In this document: positions 26,578 through 35,184 of the stretch, piece after piece | Numbering within the stretch: position 1 is the stretch's first letter | How the letters are laid out: each line of letters opens with the position of its first letter | DNA from: Neobacillus jeddahensis | GTDB lineage: Bacteria > Bacillota > Bacilli > Bacillales > Cytobacillaceae | Direction: 5' to 3' | NCBI RefSeq assembly: GCF_000612625.1 | Contig: NZ_CCAS010000020.1 | Location: forward strand, 1-64,000 | DNA: 64,000 nucleotides | Program-made: the position numbers and the translations under genes | Notes under the pieces: model-generated | The model's input: the letters and a program-made list of their open reading frames with translations, nothing else | Told to the model about the DNA's origin: nothing | Database searches by the model: none

Positions 26578-27773
26578 GTAGCATAACCACCCTTTACTCT
26601 GGATTTAATCGCTTTTGGCAAAGCAAAGATGACAATAAACGCATTAAGAATCCAGTATATGACGGGGTACCAGGCTGCCCATAAATAGTACATTTTAATA
26701 TTGTCATACATGGAGTCTACTTTTAGCGAAATCCAGAGTTGGATAAGACTCATAAACACAAGGGCAAAAGATGAAAAAGTTACCCATATAAAAAGCTGTT
26801 GAATCGTAGAAGCAGAAACTAAATAATAGAATGTTATCAATACCCATGAAAAAGACCAAATCAAACTAATCCATTGTTCCAGATAGACAGGCCAAATTCT
26901 TCTTTGCCTCCAGTCCCCTAAAATTCGCCAATACTTGATCATAACTTCTTGTCCACCCTGGGCCCAACGAATTCTTTGTTTCCAAATCCCTCTTATTGTT
27001 TCAGGAACCAGCATCCAGCACAATGCCCGTGGCTCATAGCGAATATCCCAAAAACGTTGCTGTAATTTCCAAGAAACGGATATGTCTTCTGTAATCATAT
27101 CGCGGTCCCATAACCCAACATCGACGAGTGCCTTTTTTCGAAATGCAACAACAACGCCCGAAACGGTCATAATTTTGCCCACAATTCTTTGTGTTCTTTT
27201 GATAGCACCTATAATGGATGCATATTCAACAATCTGTAAACGACTTATTAATGTATCCCGATTCCGTATTCTTGGGTTTCCCGTCACTGCTCCTAACCTT
27301 TCTCCCTTATGAAGAAAGTGGTAGATAAGGTAATGGGCTGCATGGGTATCTAAAATGGCATCAGAATCCACACAGACCAGAAATTCGGCATTGGATGCAT
27401 GACAGGCAATGTGTAAGGCATTCGCCTTTCCCCGGTTTTCTTTACAATCAATAAATGTAAGTTCTTTGTACAGCGTCACCAGTTTCCGAAGAATTTCCGA
27501 GGTATTATCACTACTCCCATCATTCACAACGATGATTTCTTTTTTCGGATAAGAAATATTGGCCAAATACTTAATCGTTTCTCCAATCGTTTCTTCCTCA
27601 TTGAAGCATGGAACTAAAATGCTTATTAATGGCCAGTCAATTTGATCAAAATCAATGTCCCATTCCTTTTCACGATATTTAAAGAATAAACTAGAACCAG
27701 TTATCCAAAACAACGACATAACTAATGGATACCAAAATACAAATTCCGATAGATAACCAATAATAAATTCCAC
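26538..27773 (-). CDS. pgaC: Poly-beta-1,6-N-acetyl-D-glucosamine synthase (PgaC/IcaA-like)
   Basis: This 411-aa processive GT2 glycosyltransferase has an N-terminal membrane helix, a catalytic domain with VNDGSSDNT, VDSDA, EDISVSWKLQQRF and the QxxRW motif (KQRIRWAQGG), and three or four C-terminal helices. It polymerises GlcNAc from UDP-GlcNAc and extrudes PNAG, a biofilm polysaccharide. The start is GTG after AGGAG. No icaC-like acyltransferase is present. Order and topology match pgaC-pgaD-pgaB without the Gram-negative porin PgaA. Confidence 0.9.
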   Translation of the reverse strand: MEFIIGYLSEFVFWYPLVMSLFWITGSSLFFKYREKEWDIDFDQIDWPLISILVPCFNEEETIGETIKYLANISYPKKEIIVVNDGSSDNTSEILRKLVTLYKELTFIDCKENRGKANALHIACHASNAEFLVCVDSDAILDTHAAHYLIYHFLHKGERLGAVTGNPRIRNRDTLISRLQIVEYASIIGAIKRTQRIVGKIMTVSGVVVAFRKKALVDVGLWDRDMITEDISVSWKLQQRFWDIRYEPRALCWMLVPETIRGIWKQRIRWAQGGQEVMIKYWRILGDWRQRRIWPVYLEQWISLIWSFSWVLITFYYLVSASTIQQLFIWVTFSSFALVFMSLIQLWISLKVDSMYDNIKMYYLWAAWYPVIYWILNAFIVIFALPKAIKSRVKGGYATWSSPDRGNRKME

Positions 27774-27915
27774 TATTTTCTCCTGTCCATAGTAATTGCT
27801 TTTTCCGGATAATATCAGAATAACTAGCGTTAGATTGTACTTAAGTCAAAAAGCTTGTTACGTTATTTTTCCGGTTAACTACTACTTCTATTCTTTATCA
27901 GGATTATTAGTTTAA

Positions 27916-27974
27916 GGTATCCAAAGGGAGCTGAGAAAATCAAATTCGAGGCATCCTTTGGATACCTCGAATTT
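27916..27974. promoter_or_regulatory. Two overlapping inverted repeats upstream of pgaC
   Basis: GGTATCCAAAGG (27916-27927) is perfectly complementary to CCTTTGGATACC (27955-27966). AAATTCGAGG (27942-27951) is perfectly complementary to CCTCGAATTT (27965-27974). The two pairings share two bases and interleave, so they compete. On the plus strand the second stem is followed by TTTTTG, like an intrinsic terminator, and the first would act as its antiterminator. On the minus strand the same DNA lies 140-200 nt before pgaC. Confidence 0.5.
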
Positions 27975-28030
27975 TTGTCGTTATAGTACTTTAAGCTATT
28001 AAGCTCTAAACCCTCCTTTACTACATGAAA

Positions 28031-28075
28031 ATAAAAAGACATTTGGTTATAGTTATTCTATAAACCCAATGTCTT
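28031..28075 (-). terminator. Terminator downstream of the TetR gene
   Basis: On the minus strand AAGACATTGGGTTTATAG pairs with CTATAACCAAATGTCTT, with one bulge and wobble, and is followed by TTTATTTT. It ends transcription about 130 nt after the TetR stop. Confidence 0.7.
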
Positions 28076-28206
28076 CTATTCTTTGCTCAATTAAACTTCT
28101 GTGGTCGTACTACAAGCAAAAAAATCGTGCAGTTCTTTTCAACTTTAAAATCGTGTATCCGCTAGTTCAAAAAGGCTTCATGTTGAACTTATTTTTGTTG
28201 TTTCAT

Positions 28207-28791
28207 TTAACGCAAACCATTCAAAAACATTTGCGTGATTTGATCGCCATATTTTATCAGATTATCACTATTATATGCCTGACTCTTCATTCCCTCCGTG
28301 TAAATATGCATCAACGTTAGTAAAACCTCATCAGAATAGGCGGGGTTAATTTTCCCCTCTTTACGACCTTTTCGAAACATTCTTAAAATTAATCGATCAC
28401 TCATTTCTTGAGCGTCCTTATCAAAAAAAGTCTCATCACTTGCATATTGCTGCATCACATTATGAAAAAACATCGATGTCATACTCTGAATTTTTCTCAT
28501 TTTATATTGCGAAAGTTCTATATAGGTTTGCTCAAATGGTAACTCACTTTCAATCAAACGTTCATATTCATCTATGATAGAGGCAAATGAATTTTGAATC
28601 GTGGTATTTATTAATTTATCTTTTGAATTGTAATAATTAAATAATGTAACTTTACTAACCCCAGCACTTTTGGCAATCTCGTCCATGGTTATATTGGAAA
28701 TGTCCTTTTCATTCAGCAATTCAAGTGTGGCATCTTCAATATTTTTCATTTTCTTCTCACGTCTTAGGTCAAAGCCACTTTTTTTTGTCAT
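28207..28791 (-). CDS. TetR/AcrR family regulator
   Basis: This 194-aa protein has a TetR HTH at residues 20-65 (TMDEIAKSAGVSKVTLFNYYNSKDKL) and a helical ligand domain. It is divergent from a two-gene ABC exporter and most likely represses it. The pga operon lies downstream on the same strand, and in staphylococci a TetR-type IcaR controls ica, so a role there cannot be excluded. An AACCA...TGGTT dyad near 28857-28879 between the divergent starts is a candidate operator. Confidence 0.85.
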   Translation of the reverse strand: MTKKSGFDLRREKKMKNIEDATLELLNEKDISNITMDEIAKSAGVSKVTLFNYYNSKDKLINTTIQNSFASIIDEYERLIESELPFEQTYIELSQYKMRKIQSMTSMFFHNVMQQYASDETFFDKDAQEMSDRLILRMFRKGRKEGKINPAYSDEVLLTLMHIYTEGMKSQAYNSDNLIKYGDQITQMFLNGLR

Positions 28792-28887
28792 CTTATCACC
28801 ACTTTTTTTTCCTCTTTTCCATTACTTTCTACATATATATAGTATTTTATTTTTTGAACCAATTCAAATATTCTGGTTAAAAATAAT

Positions 28888-28916
28888 TTGATTTCCAAAA
28901 AACAAAGGCGTATATT
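28888..28916 (+). promoter_or_regulatory. Sigma-A-type promoter of the ABC exporter
   Basis: TTGATT (28888-28893) and TATATT (28911-28916) are separated by 17 nt, about 60 nt before the ATPase gene. The candidate TetR dyad lies immediately upstream. Confidence 0.65.
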
Positions 28917-28976
28917 ATGAACTATAAAAGTGCTTTTAGTAAAAAAATGATTCTCATAGAATAGGAGATGAGACGA

Positions 28977-29858
28977 ATGATTATCGCCGAAATAAAGGGG
29001 CTACAAAAAAATTATAAATCTACCCCTGCCTTAAAGAATGTAACGATGGAATTAAACAGTGGTGAAGTGCTAGGTTTTATCGGACCAAATGGGGCAGGAA
29101 AATCAACGACCATCCGAATCCTGCTTGGCATTATCAAATCTAGCGGAGGAACAGCTAAGATCTTTGGGAAGGATGTCTGGAAAGATTCTATTGAAATCCA
29201 TAAGCAGCTAGCCTATGTTCCGGGCGATGTAAATCTTTGGCCCAATTTAACAGGTGGTGAAATTATTGATCTATTTATGCGTCTGCAAGGAACCAAGAAC
29301 AACGGGCGACGCGATGAATTAATTCAAAAATTCCAACTCGATCCAAAGAAAAAAGCACGCACTTATTCAAAGGGAAATCGTCAAAAAGTGGCTCTTATTG
29401 CTGCGCTTGCCAGTAACGCAGAACTTTATATTTTTGATGAACCAACGAGTGGTCTTGATCCTCTGATGGAAGCTGTATTTCAAGAGGAAGTGGAAAAATT
29501 AAAAGGTCAAGGGAAGTCGATCCTTCTCTCTAGCCACATATTAAGTGAGGTAGAACGCTTGTGTGACCGTGTAGCGATTATTCGTCAAGGTGAAGTAATT
29601 GAAACTGGAACGCTAGAAGAATTAAGACATTTAACTCGTTATCAATACAGGATTACAACGAAAGAGAATCCAGTTGGATTAAAACAAGTGAGTGGTGTGC
29701 ACGACTTAGTAATCAATGGCAACCAAGCCGTATTCCAAGCCGATAGTGATCGAATTGATGCGATTCTAGAAGCCATCGTGCCGTACCATGTAGTAAAGCT
29801 AGCGAGTGTTCCACCGACTCTTGAAGCCTTATTTATGCGCCATTACACGGGGAAGTAG
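28977..29858 (+). CDS. ABC exporter ATP-binding protein
   Basis: This 293-aa ATPase has Walker A GPNGAGKSTT, an altered signature YSKGNRQKVAL in place of LSGGQ, and Walker B LYIFDEPTSGLD, typical of drug/antibiotic exporters with a separate permease. ATG 28977 has AGGAG nine nt upstream, and the earlier ATG at 28968 abuts the ribosome site. It works with the next gene, nine nt downstream. The substrate is unknown. Confidence 0.9.
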   Translation: MIIAEIKGLQKNYKSTPALKNVTMELNSGEVLGFIGPNGAGKSTTIRILLGIIKSSGGTAKIFGKDVWKDSIEIHKQLAYVPGDVNLWPNLTGGEIIDLFMRLQGTKNNGRRDELIQKFQLDPKKKARTYSKGNRQKVALIAALASNAELYIFDEPTSGLDPLMEAVFQEEVEKLKGQGKSILLSSHILSEVERLCDRVAIIRQGEVIETGTLEELRHLTRYQYRITTKENPVGLKQVSGVHDLVINGNQAVFQADSDRIDAILEAIVPYHVVKLASVPPTLEALFMRHYTGK

Positions 29859-29867
29859 GTGAGAAGG

Positions 29868-31478
29868 ATGAAAAATCGATTTAATCAAACTGGGATGATT
29901 TTCCTTCATACATTACGTAGAGATTGGTTAAAGCTTCTTATTTGGACTGTGGCCTTAAGTCTTTTCGCAGGCGGCTTTGCCAAGTCACTGTATGAAATGT
30001 ACGGAAAAGATCCTGCTGGTTTAGTAACTATGTATGAAACCATGAAGAATCCAGCGATGATTGCCATGCTCGGACCAACCTTAGCTACTGCCAAAACGTA
30101 CTCGATTGGGGCTATGTACGCACAGGAAATGATCTTGTTTACGGCACTCGTTTTTGCCATTGTATCGATCATGCATGTCATCAGTCGGACAAGAAAAGAA
30201 GAGGATGATGGAATAACCGAGCTCATCCGTTCCTTTCAAGTTGGTCGGTTGGCTAACACAACTGCAATCGTGCTGGAAATGTTCCTCTTACATGTAGTGA
30301 TCATTGCCTTTTCGACCATCTTGCTACAGGTTCAAAATATACCTGGACTTTCTTTTTCTAGTAATTTATTATACTCCGCTTCACTGGGGGCACAAGGCTT
30401 CTTATGGGCTATGATTGCCCTCATATTCGTCCAATTAGCTGCTGGAGCAGGTGGTGCAAGAGGACTTAGCTTCTTGACAATTGGCTTTTTTTACATTCTT
30501 CGAATGGGAACCGATATGAGCGCACCGGATGCTTCTTGGTTCAACCCACTCGGATGGAGCTATCTTGTCAATGTTTACGTTAGTGATGACTGGTTTCCAA
30601 TCGTTATTGCCTTTGTTGTCAGTATTGTTTTCCTAGTAATTTCCTATATGTTGGAGCAGGCTCGAGATATGGGAGCTGGATATCTGCCAGAACGGTCTGG
30701 ACGTGATCATGCAAAAGAACGTCTGTTAAGCCTTCCTGGGCTAGTATTACGACTGCAAAAAACATTTATAATTAGCTGGCTCTTCTCCCTCTTTATTGCA
30801 GGGGCTATGTATGGATCCATTTTCGGGGATATGGATGATTTTGTTAGCGATAACGAGATCATGAAACAAATGTTCCTCCATAATGCCAATTACACCATAC
30901 AAGAACAATTTATGAGCGTTCTCTTCGTCATTTTATCGTTATTAACAACTATTTTTATTATAGGAAGTCTCATGAAGCTCATGAATGAAGAAAAGAAAGG
31001 TCGTTGGGATCAGCTTTATGCCACTAAAATAAGTCGGGCAAAATTCTACTGGTACCATGTAATTATGACTTTCCTCTTAGGAGTGATCGGGCAATTTGCA
31101 GCCATATTAGGGCTCTATCTAGCTCAACGAAGTGTCATGGACACACCATTAAGTTTATGGGAAGTTAGTAAGTCTGGGATCATTTGGTTGCCTGCTATTT
31201 TCTTCTTTATCGGTATTTTAGCTGTACTAATTGGTTGGCTGCCTCGTTTTACGGTGGTCATTTGGGGATACCTCATCTTTGCTTTCTTTATTAGTTATTT
31301 TGGTCAAATGATGGATATTCCAGAATTCGTAACGAAACTAGATGTCTTTAGCTATATTCCAAAAGTTCCGGTTGAAGAATGGAAATGGGGAGCCATTATC
31401 CTGATCAAATTGATCGCTCTCTTACTGATCGTTATAGGCTTCATCGGTTACAAAAAACGGGACTTAGTAAGTGAATAA
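29868..31478 (+). CDS. ABC exporter permease (two six-helix halves)
   Basis: This 536-aa membrane protein has about twelve hydrophobic helices in two homologous-looking halves with a charged middle (about 265-300). It is the membrane partner of the preceding ATPase. The start at 29868 has AGGTGA five nt upstream, while a GTG at 29859 touches the previous stop. The family (large ABC-2-like exporters of polyketide or tetronasin type) is linked to drug resistance. A bidirectional terminator follows. Confidence 0.85.
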   Translation: MKNRFNQTGMIFLHTLRRDWLKLLIWTVALSLFAGGFAKSLYEMYGKDPAGLVTMYETMKNPAMIAMLGPTLATAKTYSIGAMYAQEMILFTALVFAIVSIMHVISRTRKEEDDGITELIRSFQVGRLANTTAIVLEMFLLHVVIIAFSTILLQVQNIPGLSFSSNLLYSASLGAQGFLWAMIALIFVQLAAGAGGARGLSFLTIGFFYILRMGTDMSAPDASWFNPLGWSYLVNVYVSDDWFPIVIAFVVSIVFLVISYMLEQARDMGAGYLPERSGRDHAKERLLSLPGLVLRLQKTFIISWLFSLFIAGAMYGSIFGDMDDFVSDNEIMKQMFLHNANYTIQEQFMSVLFVILSLLTTIFIIGSLMKLMNEEKKGRWDQLYATKISRAKFYWYHVIMTFLLGVIGQFAAILGLYLAQRSVMDTPLSLWEVSKSGIIWLPAIFFFIGILAVLIGWLPRFTVVIWGYLIFAFFISYFGQMMDIPEFVTKLDVFSYIPKVPVEEWKWGAIILIKLIALLLIVIGFIGYKKRDLVSE

Positions 31479-31482
31479 TAAA

Positions 31483-31512
31483 TAGAGCCGCCATGATTGG
31501 CGGCTCTATTTT
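31483..31512. terminator. Bidirectional terminator
   Basis: TAGAGCCGCC pairs with GGCGGCTCTA around a 6-nt loop, with T and A runs on both sides. It serves the ABC permease gene and the convergent MFS gene. Confidence 0.92.
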
Positions 31513-33023
31513 TACTGCTGTACCTGCTTTTGATGCTCCAATACCTTCTGATGCGAAGGAAGGAAGAAAGTAACGATAAGGGTTGCGATCCCTATGATAA
31601 ACACAAGAATAAACACGAGATGTAACCCATGGGCAAGTGCTTTATGAATCAGTTCTACAACACTTTCAGGCAGCGTATTGATCGTATCTGAGCCTAGGAT
31701 ATTATTAATATCGCGGTCTTTGGTCAATGCTCCAGTGAAATGTTCTTTTCCATAGTCAATAAGAGAGTTATTAAAAATAGTTCCAAAGACGGCAACCCCT
31801 ACCGTTTGGCCAATTGACCGAGTGAAGGTGTTCGATGCCGTTGCTGCCCCGCGCATTTGCCAGCCGACTGCCGATTGGACAAGTACTGTAGTTGGCGTGG
31901 TGGCGTATCCCATCCCAAGACCAATGACAATCATAATACCGACAAAATACCAATACGGAGAGTCAAGCTCTAAAGCCAATAACCAGGTGCTTCCAAGTGC
32001 AATAAAAACAGCACCTATGACGGCAGTTAGCTTAGAACCTATTTTATACATATAACGTCCGGCAAATGTTGCCCCTAATGGCCAGGCAATCGACATTGGC
32101 ATGAGGGTAAGGCCAGAGCTTGTTGCACTGTGCCCAAGAATCGTTTGGATCCACATAGGCAAATAGACATTCACCCCTATTAGTACTGCACTTGAAAGAA
32201 AACCAATGAGATTCGAAACAAGAATCACTGGGATTCGGAATAAGGACGGAGGAAGCATTGGTTCCTGCACTTTGGTTTCAATATAGCCAAAGAGCACAAT
32301 AAAGATGATGGCAACAGCAAACAATACATAGATGGTTGTTGAATTCCATGCATACTTTTGTCCTGGACCTGCATTTAGAAGTGCGTATAAGAGAGTTGAG
32401 ATCCCAATCGTAAAGGTAATCGCTCCAAGGTAATCGATGTTACGACTCTTTTTCAATTCAACTGATTCGTGGAAGAAAACTGTGATTAACAAAAGGGAGA
32501 CAATACCAACCGGCAAGTTAATATAGAAAATCCAACGCCAGCTAATTTGATCCACAAAGAATCCGCCTACCAATGGACCAAGCAGACCGGCAATTCCCCA
32601 AACCGAACTAAACACTCCTTGCATTTTTGCCCGTTGTTCTCCAGGATAGATATCACCAATAATCGTAAACGTTAATGGCATCACCGCTCCAGCACCAATT
32701 CCTTGAAAGGCACGGAACCAGATTAATTGAGTCATCGTCTGTGCTGCGCCAGAAAGCATTGACCCGGCAACAAACAAAATGACTCCAGTCATAAAAATCT
32801 TCTTCCGTCCAAATAAATCGGATAATTTCCCGTAAATAGGTGTTGTGACAGCCGTAGTTAAGGTATAAATGGCGAATACCCAGCTAATTAATTTTAAACC
32901 GTTAAGGTCACCAACAATCTGCGGCATAGCGGTGCTAACTACTGTGACATCAATGGCAACAAGTAGAATGGCTACCAGCATCGCAATCGTTACCATTTTA
33001 CGATTCGTAGCTTTTTTTGACAT
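31512..33023 (-). CDS. MFS multidrug transporter, DHA2 (EmrB/QacA) type
   Basis: This 503-aa transporter has 14 predicted helices. The N-terminal VAIDVTVVSTAMPQIVGDL motif and the GKLSDLFGRKK loop are diagnostic of the 14-helix drug:H+ antiporters. It probably exports toxic compounds using the proton gradient. The ribosome site is AAGGAGATCAGTCAT-ATG. It is convergent with the ABC exporter and is not obviously part of an operon. Confidence 0.88.
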   Translation of the reverse strand: MSKKATNRKMVTIAMLVAILLVAIDVTVVSTAMPQIVGDLNGLKLISWVFAIYTLTTAVTTPIYGKLSDLFGRKKIFMTGVILFVAGSMLSGAAQTMTQLIWFRAFQGIGAGAVMPLTFTIIGDIYPGEQRAKMQGVFSSVWGIAGLLGPLVGGFFVDQISWRWIFYINLPVGIVSLLLITVFFHESVELKKSRNIDYLGAITFTIGISTLLYALLNAGPGQKYAWNSTTIYVLFAVAIIFIVLFGYIETKVQEPMLPPSLFRIPVILVSNLIGFLSSAVLIGVNVYLPMWIQTILGHSATSSGLTLMPMSIAWPLGATFAGRYMYKIGSKLTAVIGAVFIALGSTWLLALELDSPYWYFVGIMIVIGLGMGYATTPTTVLVQSAVGWQMRGAATASNTFTRSIGQTVGVAVFGTIFNNSLIDYGKEHFTGALTKDRDINNILGSDTINTLPESVVELIHKALAHGLHLVFILVFIIGIATLIVTFFLPSHQKVLEHQKQVQQ

Positions 33024-33103
33024 ATGACTGATCTCCTTACAATGATAATAATTAAGTTCAATTTATTATTTCAGATATGTTAATTTTAAGCAATTTAATA
33101 GAC

Positions 33104-33142
33104 AAAAAAAGGCATTTGGGAATGCTATTATTCCCAAATACC
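33104..33142 (-). terminator. Terminator of the fucP-like/ribokinase operon
   Basis: On the minus strand ATTTGGGAAT pairs with ATTCCCAAAT and is followed by GCCTTTTTTT, 20 nt after the kinase stop. Confidence 0.88.
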
Positions 33143-33162
33143 CTTGCCATTTCTGAACTTTA

Positions 33163-34083
33163 TTAAACTCTTTCCTTCATAAACTCCTCTAACTCTTCCG
33201 CACTTGGATACGAAGCTTGAGTTCCACGCTTTGTAACGCTTAATGCAGCAAAAAATGTTGCCTTCCTGATAGCATCAAGAATATCCCCATTTTGTACAAA
33301 ATAGTGGGCAAAGCATCCGATAAACGCATCCCCAGCACCTGTTGTATCGATCGCATTCACCTTTTGTGAGGCAACTACATGAACTTCGTTTTCGCTCACC
33401 CACATAGCTCCTCTGCTACCCATCGTGACAATGACATCTTTTACACCTTTCGAAATTAACATTTTAGCTGCAGCCTGAATTTGTTCTTCCGTTTCAACTG
33501 GCATACCAGTCAAGATTTCCAGTTCACTTTCATTTGGAATGAAAAAGTCACATTTACAAACATAGTTAAAGTCCAAATCCTTTGAAGCTGGTGCTGGATT
33601 TAAAATCACAGGTATCCGATGCTCGTTTCCAAATTCAACCGCTCGATAAATAGTTTCAAGCGGAATCTCAAGCTGGAGGACAATCAATGAACATTGTTTC
33701 AGTTTATCTGTTGCTCGGTCCACATCCTCTGGTAAAAGGTTCTGATTCGCCCCCTTAATGATAAGGATACGATTTTTTGAATCTGGATCGACAAAGATCG
33801 GTGCGACACCACTTGAGGAACCTAGTATCTTATTCGTAAACTCTGTATCAATTCCATAACTTTCAAAGTTTCGAATTGTGTTATCGGCAAAAAGATCATC
33901 TCCAACCTTAGTGACCATCATGACCTTCGATCCCATTTTTGCGGCAGCTACAGCTTGATTTGCCCCTTTTCCTCCACACCCAATTTCGAAATCTGGTGCC
34001 TCAAGCGTTTCCCCTTCTTTCGGCATTCTATCAATATATGAAATTAGATCTACCATGTTAGACCCGATGACTGCAATATCCAT
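33163..34083 (-). CDS. PfkB family sugar kinase (ribokinase/deoxyribokinase type)
   Basis: This 306-aa kinase has both PfkB signatures: GGKGANQAVAAAKMG (about 38-52) and DTTGAGDAFIGCF near residue 250 with the catalytic Asp. It phosphorylates a pentose. A ribokinase label is the default, but the neighbours (FucP-type permease and a DUF4432 mutarotase-like protein) match the Salmonella deoQKPX set, in which this protein would be the deoxyribokinase DeoK. It follows the DUF4432 gene by 12 nt with an AAGGAGG ribosome site. Confidence 0.88.
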   Translation of the reverse strand: MDIAVIGSNMVDLISYIDRMPKEGETLEAPDFEIGCGGKGANQAVAAAKMGSKVMMVTKVGDDLFADNTIRNFESYGIDTEFTNKILGSSSGVAPIFVDPDSKNRILIIKGANQNLLPEDVDRATDKLKQCSLIVLQLEIPLETIYRAVEFGNEHRIPVILNPAPASKDLDFNYVCKCDFFIPNESELEILTGMPVETEEQIQAAAKMLISKGVKDVIVTMGSRGAMWVSENEVHVVASQKVNAIDTTGAGDAFIGCFAHYFVQNGDILDAIRKATFFAALSVTKRGTQASYPSAEELEEFMKERV

Positions 34084-34095
34084 GTTGTTACCTCC

Positions 34096-35112
34096 TTATT
34101 TCTTCCCCGTTACCACTGTAAAGGACCGTTCTTCTCCTGCCTCTAGTAGTATTAATGTACCGGATTTTTCAGTTGCAAGAAACCCTTCTGGTCTGCACGT
34201 TGCAGGCAAGACAAAGGCTCCCACTTGCTGGTCGTTATTATATAGCAACCACCGTGTTGCGTAGTTCAATTCTGCTGTGGAAAATTTGGTAAAAAATACT
34301 GTTCCACTTGGTAAAACCATTTCAAATTCTGCTTCGTCTTGATACTGACTCAACTCGTCTGCGAAAAATACGATCTCTGGATCATACATCTCAGGCTTGT
34401 TTAACGAAGAAATCTCTTCTTTCACGCTAAGGAGGTCTTTATTATACGACAACCATTTTTCCGTTGGCTTCACATGAGCTGGAACTGTTTCTCTTAGCTT
34501 GAATGCGCTAGAAGAAATGTTCTGCTTCATCACTGCATTGTCAACATAGGCATAGTTTGTATGACACATGTATTGAAGCGGCATTTCGGCTCCTGAAAGA
34601 TTCTTCACCTTCATGTTGATTTCAATAAATGTTTCATGATTGAACATTTTCACCATCGGACTTGCTAAATAATGATGACCAAAACCTTTGACATACTCTG
34701 TTTCACCACAAATCACAATGCCATCATCCGTGATCTCGATCCATGCCTTATCCATTTGCGCACAAGGCATTTCGCCATGCAGTTCATGGTCATCCACAGG
34801 ACTTGGACATCCATTGCGAATCAAACCTGAGTGAAAAGCAAAACAGCCATATGTATCAACGACACTCTCCACCTTTTTCGGCTGGGAGAACATATTTTTC
34901 ATTTTTAAGTCTGTACCGTCAAATTCTAAGTCCCAAATCATCTGACCCATATAGGGAAGAACAACCATCCTCCCGCGGGAATTGTTCAGCTCAATGGCCT
35001 CTACACCAGATGGATACTTAAAGAAACTTGCGGTCACGAAATCGTTTCGAAAGATGATTTTTTTACTTTCGGTAAAATAATCGCGGTTCAATTCAATGAT
35101 TCCTGATGTCAT
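34096..35112 (-). CDS. DUF4432 / aldose-epimerase-like protein (DeoX-like)
   Basis: This 338-aa protein has the beta-sandwich of the galactose mutarotase superfamily (DUF4432). Conserved histidines in FHSGLIRNGCP and DDHELHGEMPC are likely sugar-ring contacts. It may speed anomer interconversion of the imported sugar. The start at 35112 has AGGAG nine nt upstream. A homologous gene of unknown role accompanies deoxyribose kinase and permease genes in enterobacteria. I see no signal peptide. Confidence 0.8.
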   Translation of the reverse strand: MTSGIIELNRDYFTESKKIIFRNDFVTASFFKYPSGVEAIELNNSRGRMVVLPYMGQMIWDLEFDGTDLKMKNMFSQPKKVESVVDTYGCFAFHSGLIRNGCPSPVDDHELHGEMPCAQMDKAWIEITDDGIVICGETEYVKGFGHHYLASPMVKMFNHETFIEINMKVKNLSGAEMPLQYMCHTNYAYVDNAVMKQNISSSAFKLRETVPAHVKPTEKWLSYNKDLLSVKEEISSLNKPEMYDPEIVFFADELSQYQDEAEFEMVLPSGTVFFTKFSTAELNYATRWLLYNNDQQVGAFVLPATCRPEGFLATEKSGTLILLEAGEERSFTVVTGKK

Positions 35113-35184
35113 TACATTCATCTCCTAATAGTAACGAGGGGAACAACCGATGTCCAGTCGTCCCTCTCCGATTTCATTTTTACG

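Larger units (their letters stand above)
27774..28206. other. Long intergenic region upstream of pgaC
   Basis: This 433-nt region holds the probable pgaC promoter and leader, the overlapping inverted repeats described separately, and the TetR gene terminator. Read on the minus strand, TTGACT followed after 17 nt by a poor TAGTTA lies about 70 nt upstream of pgaC. I see no further gene. Confidence 0.5.
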
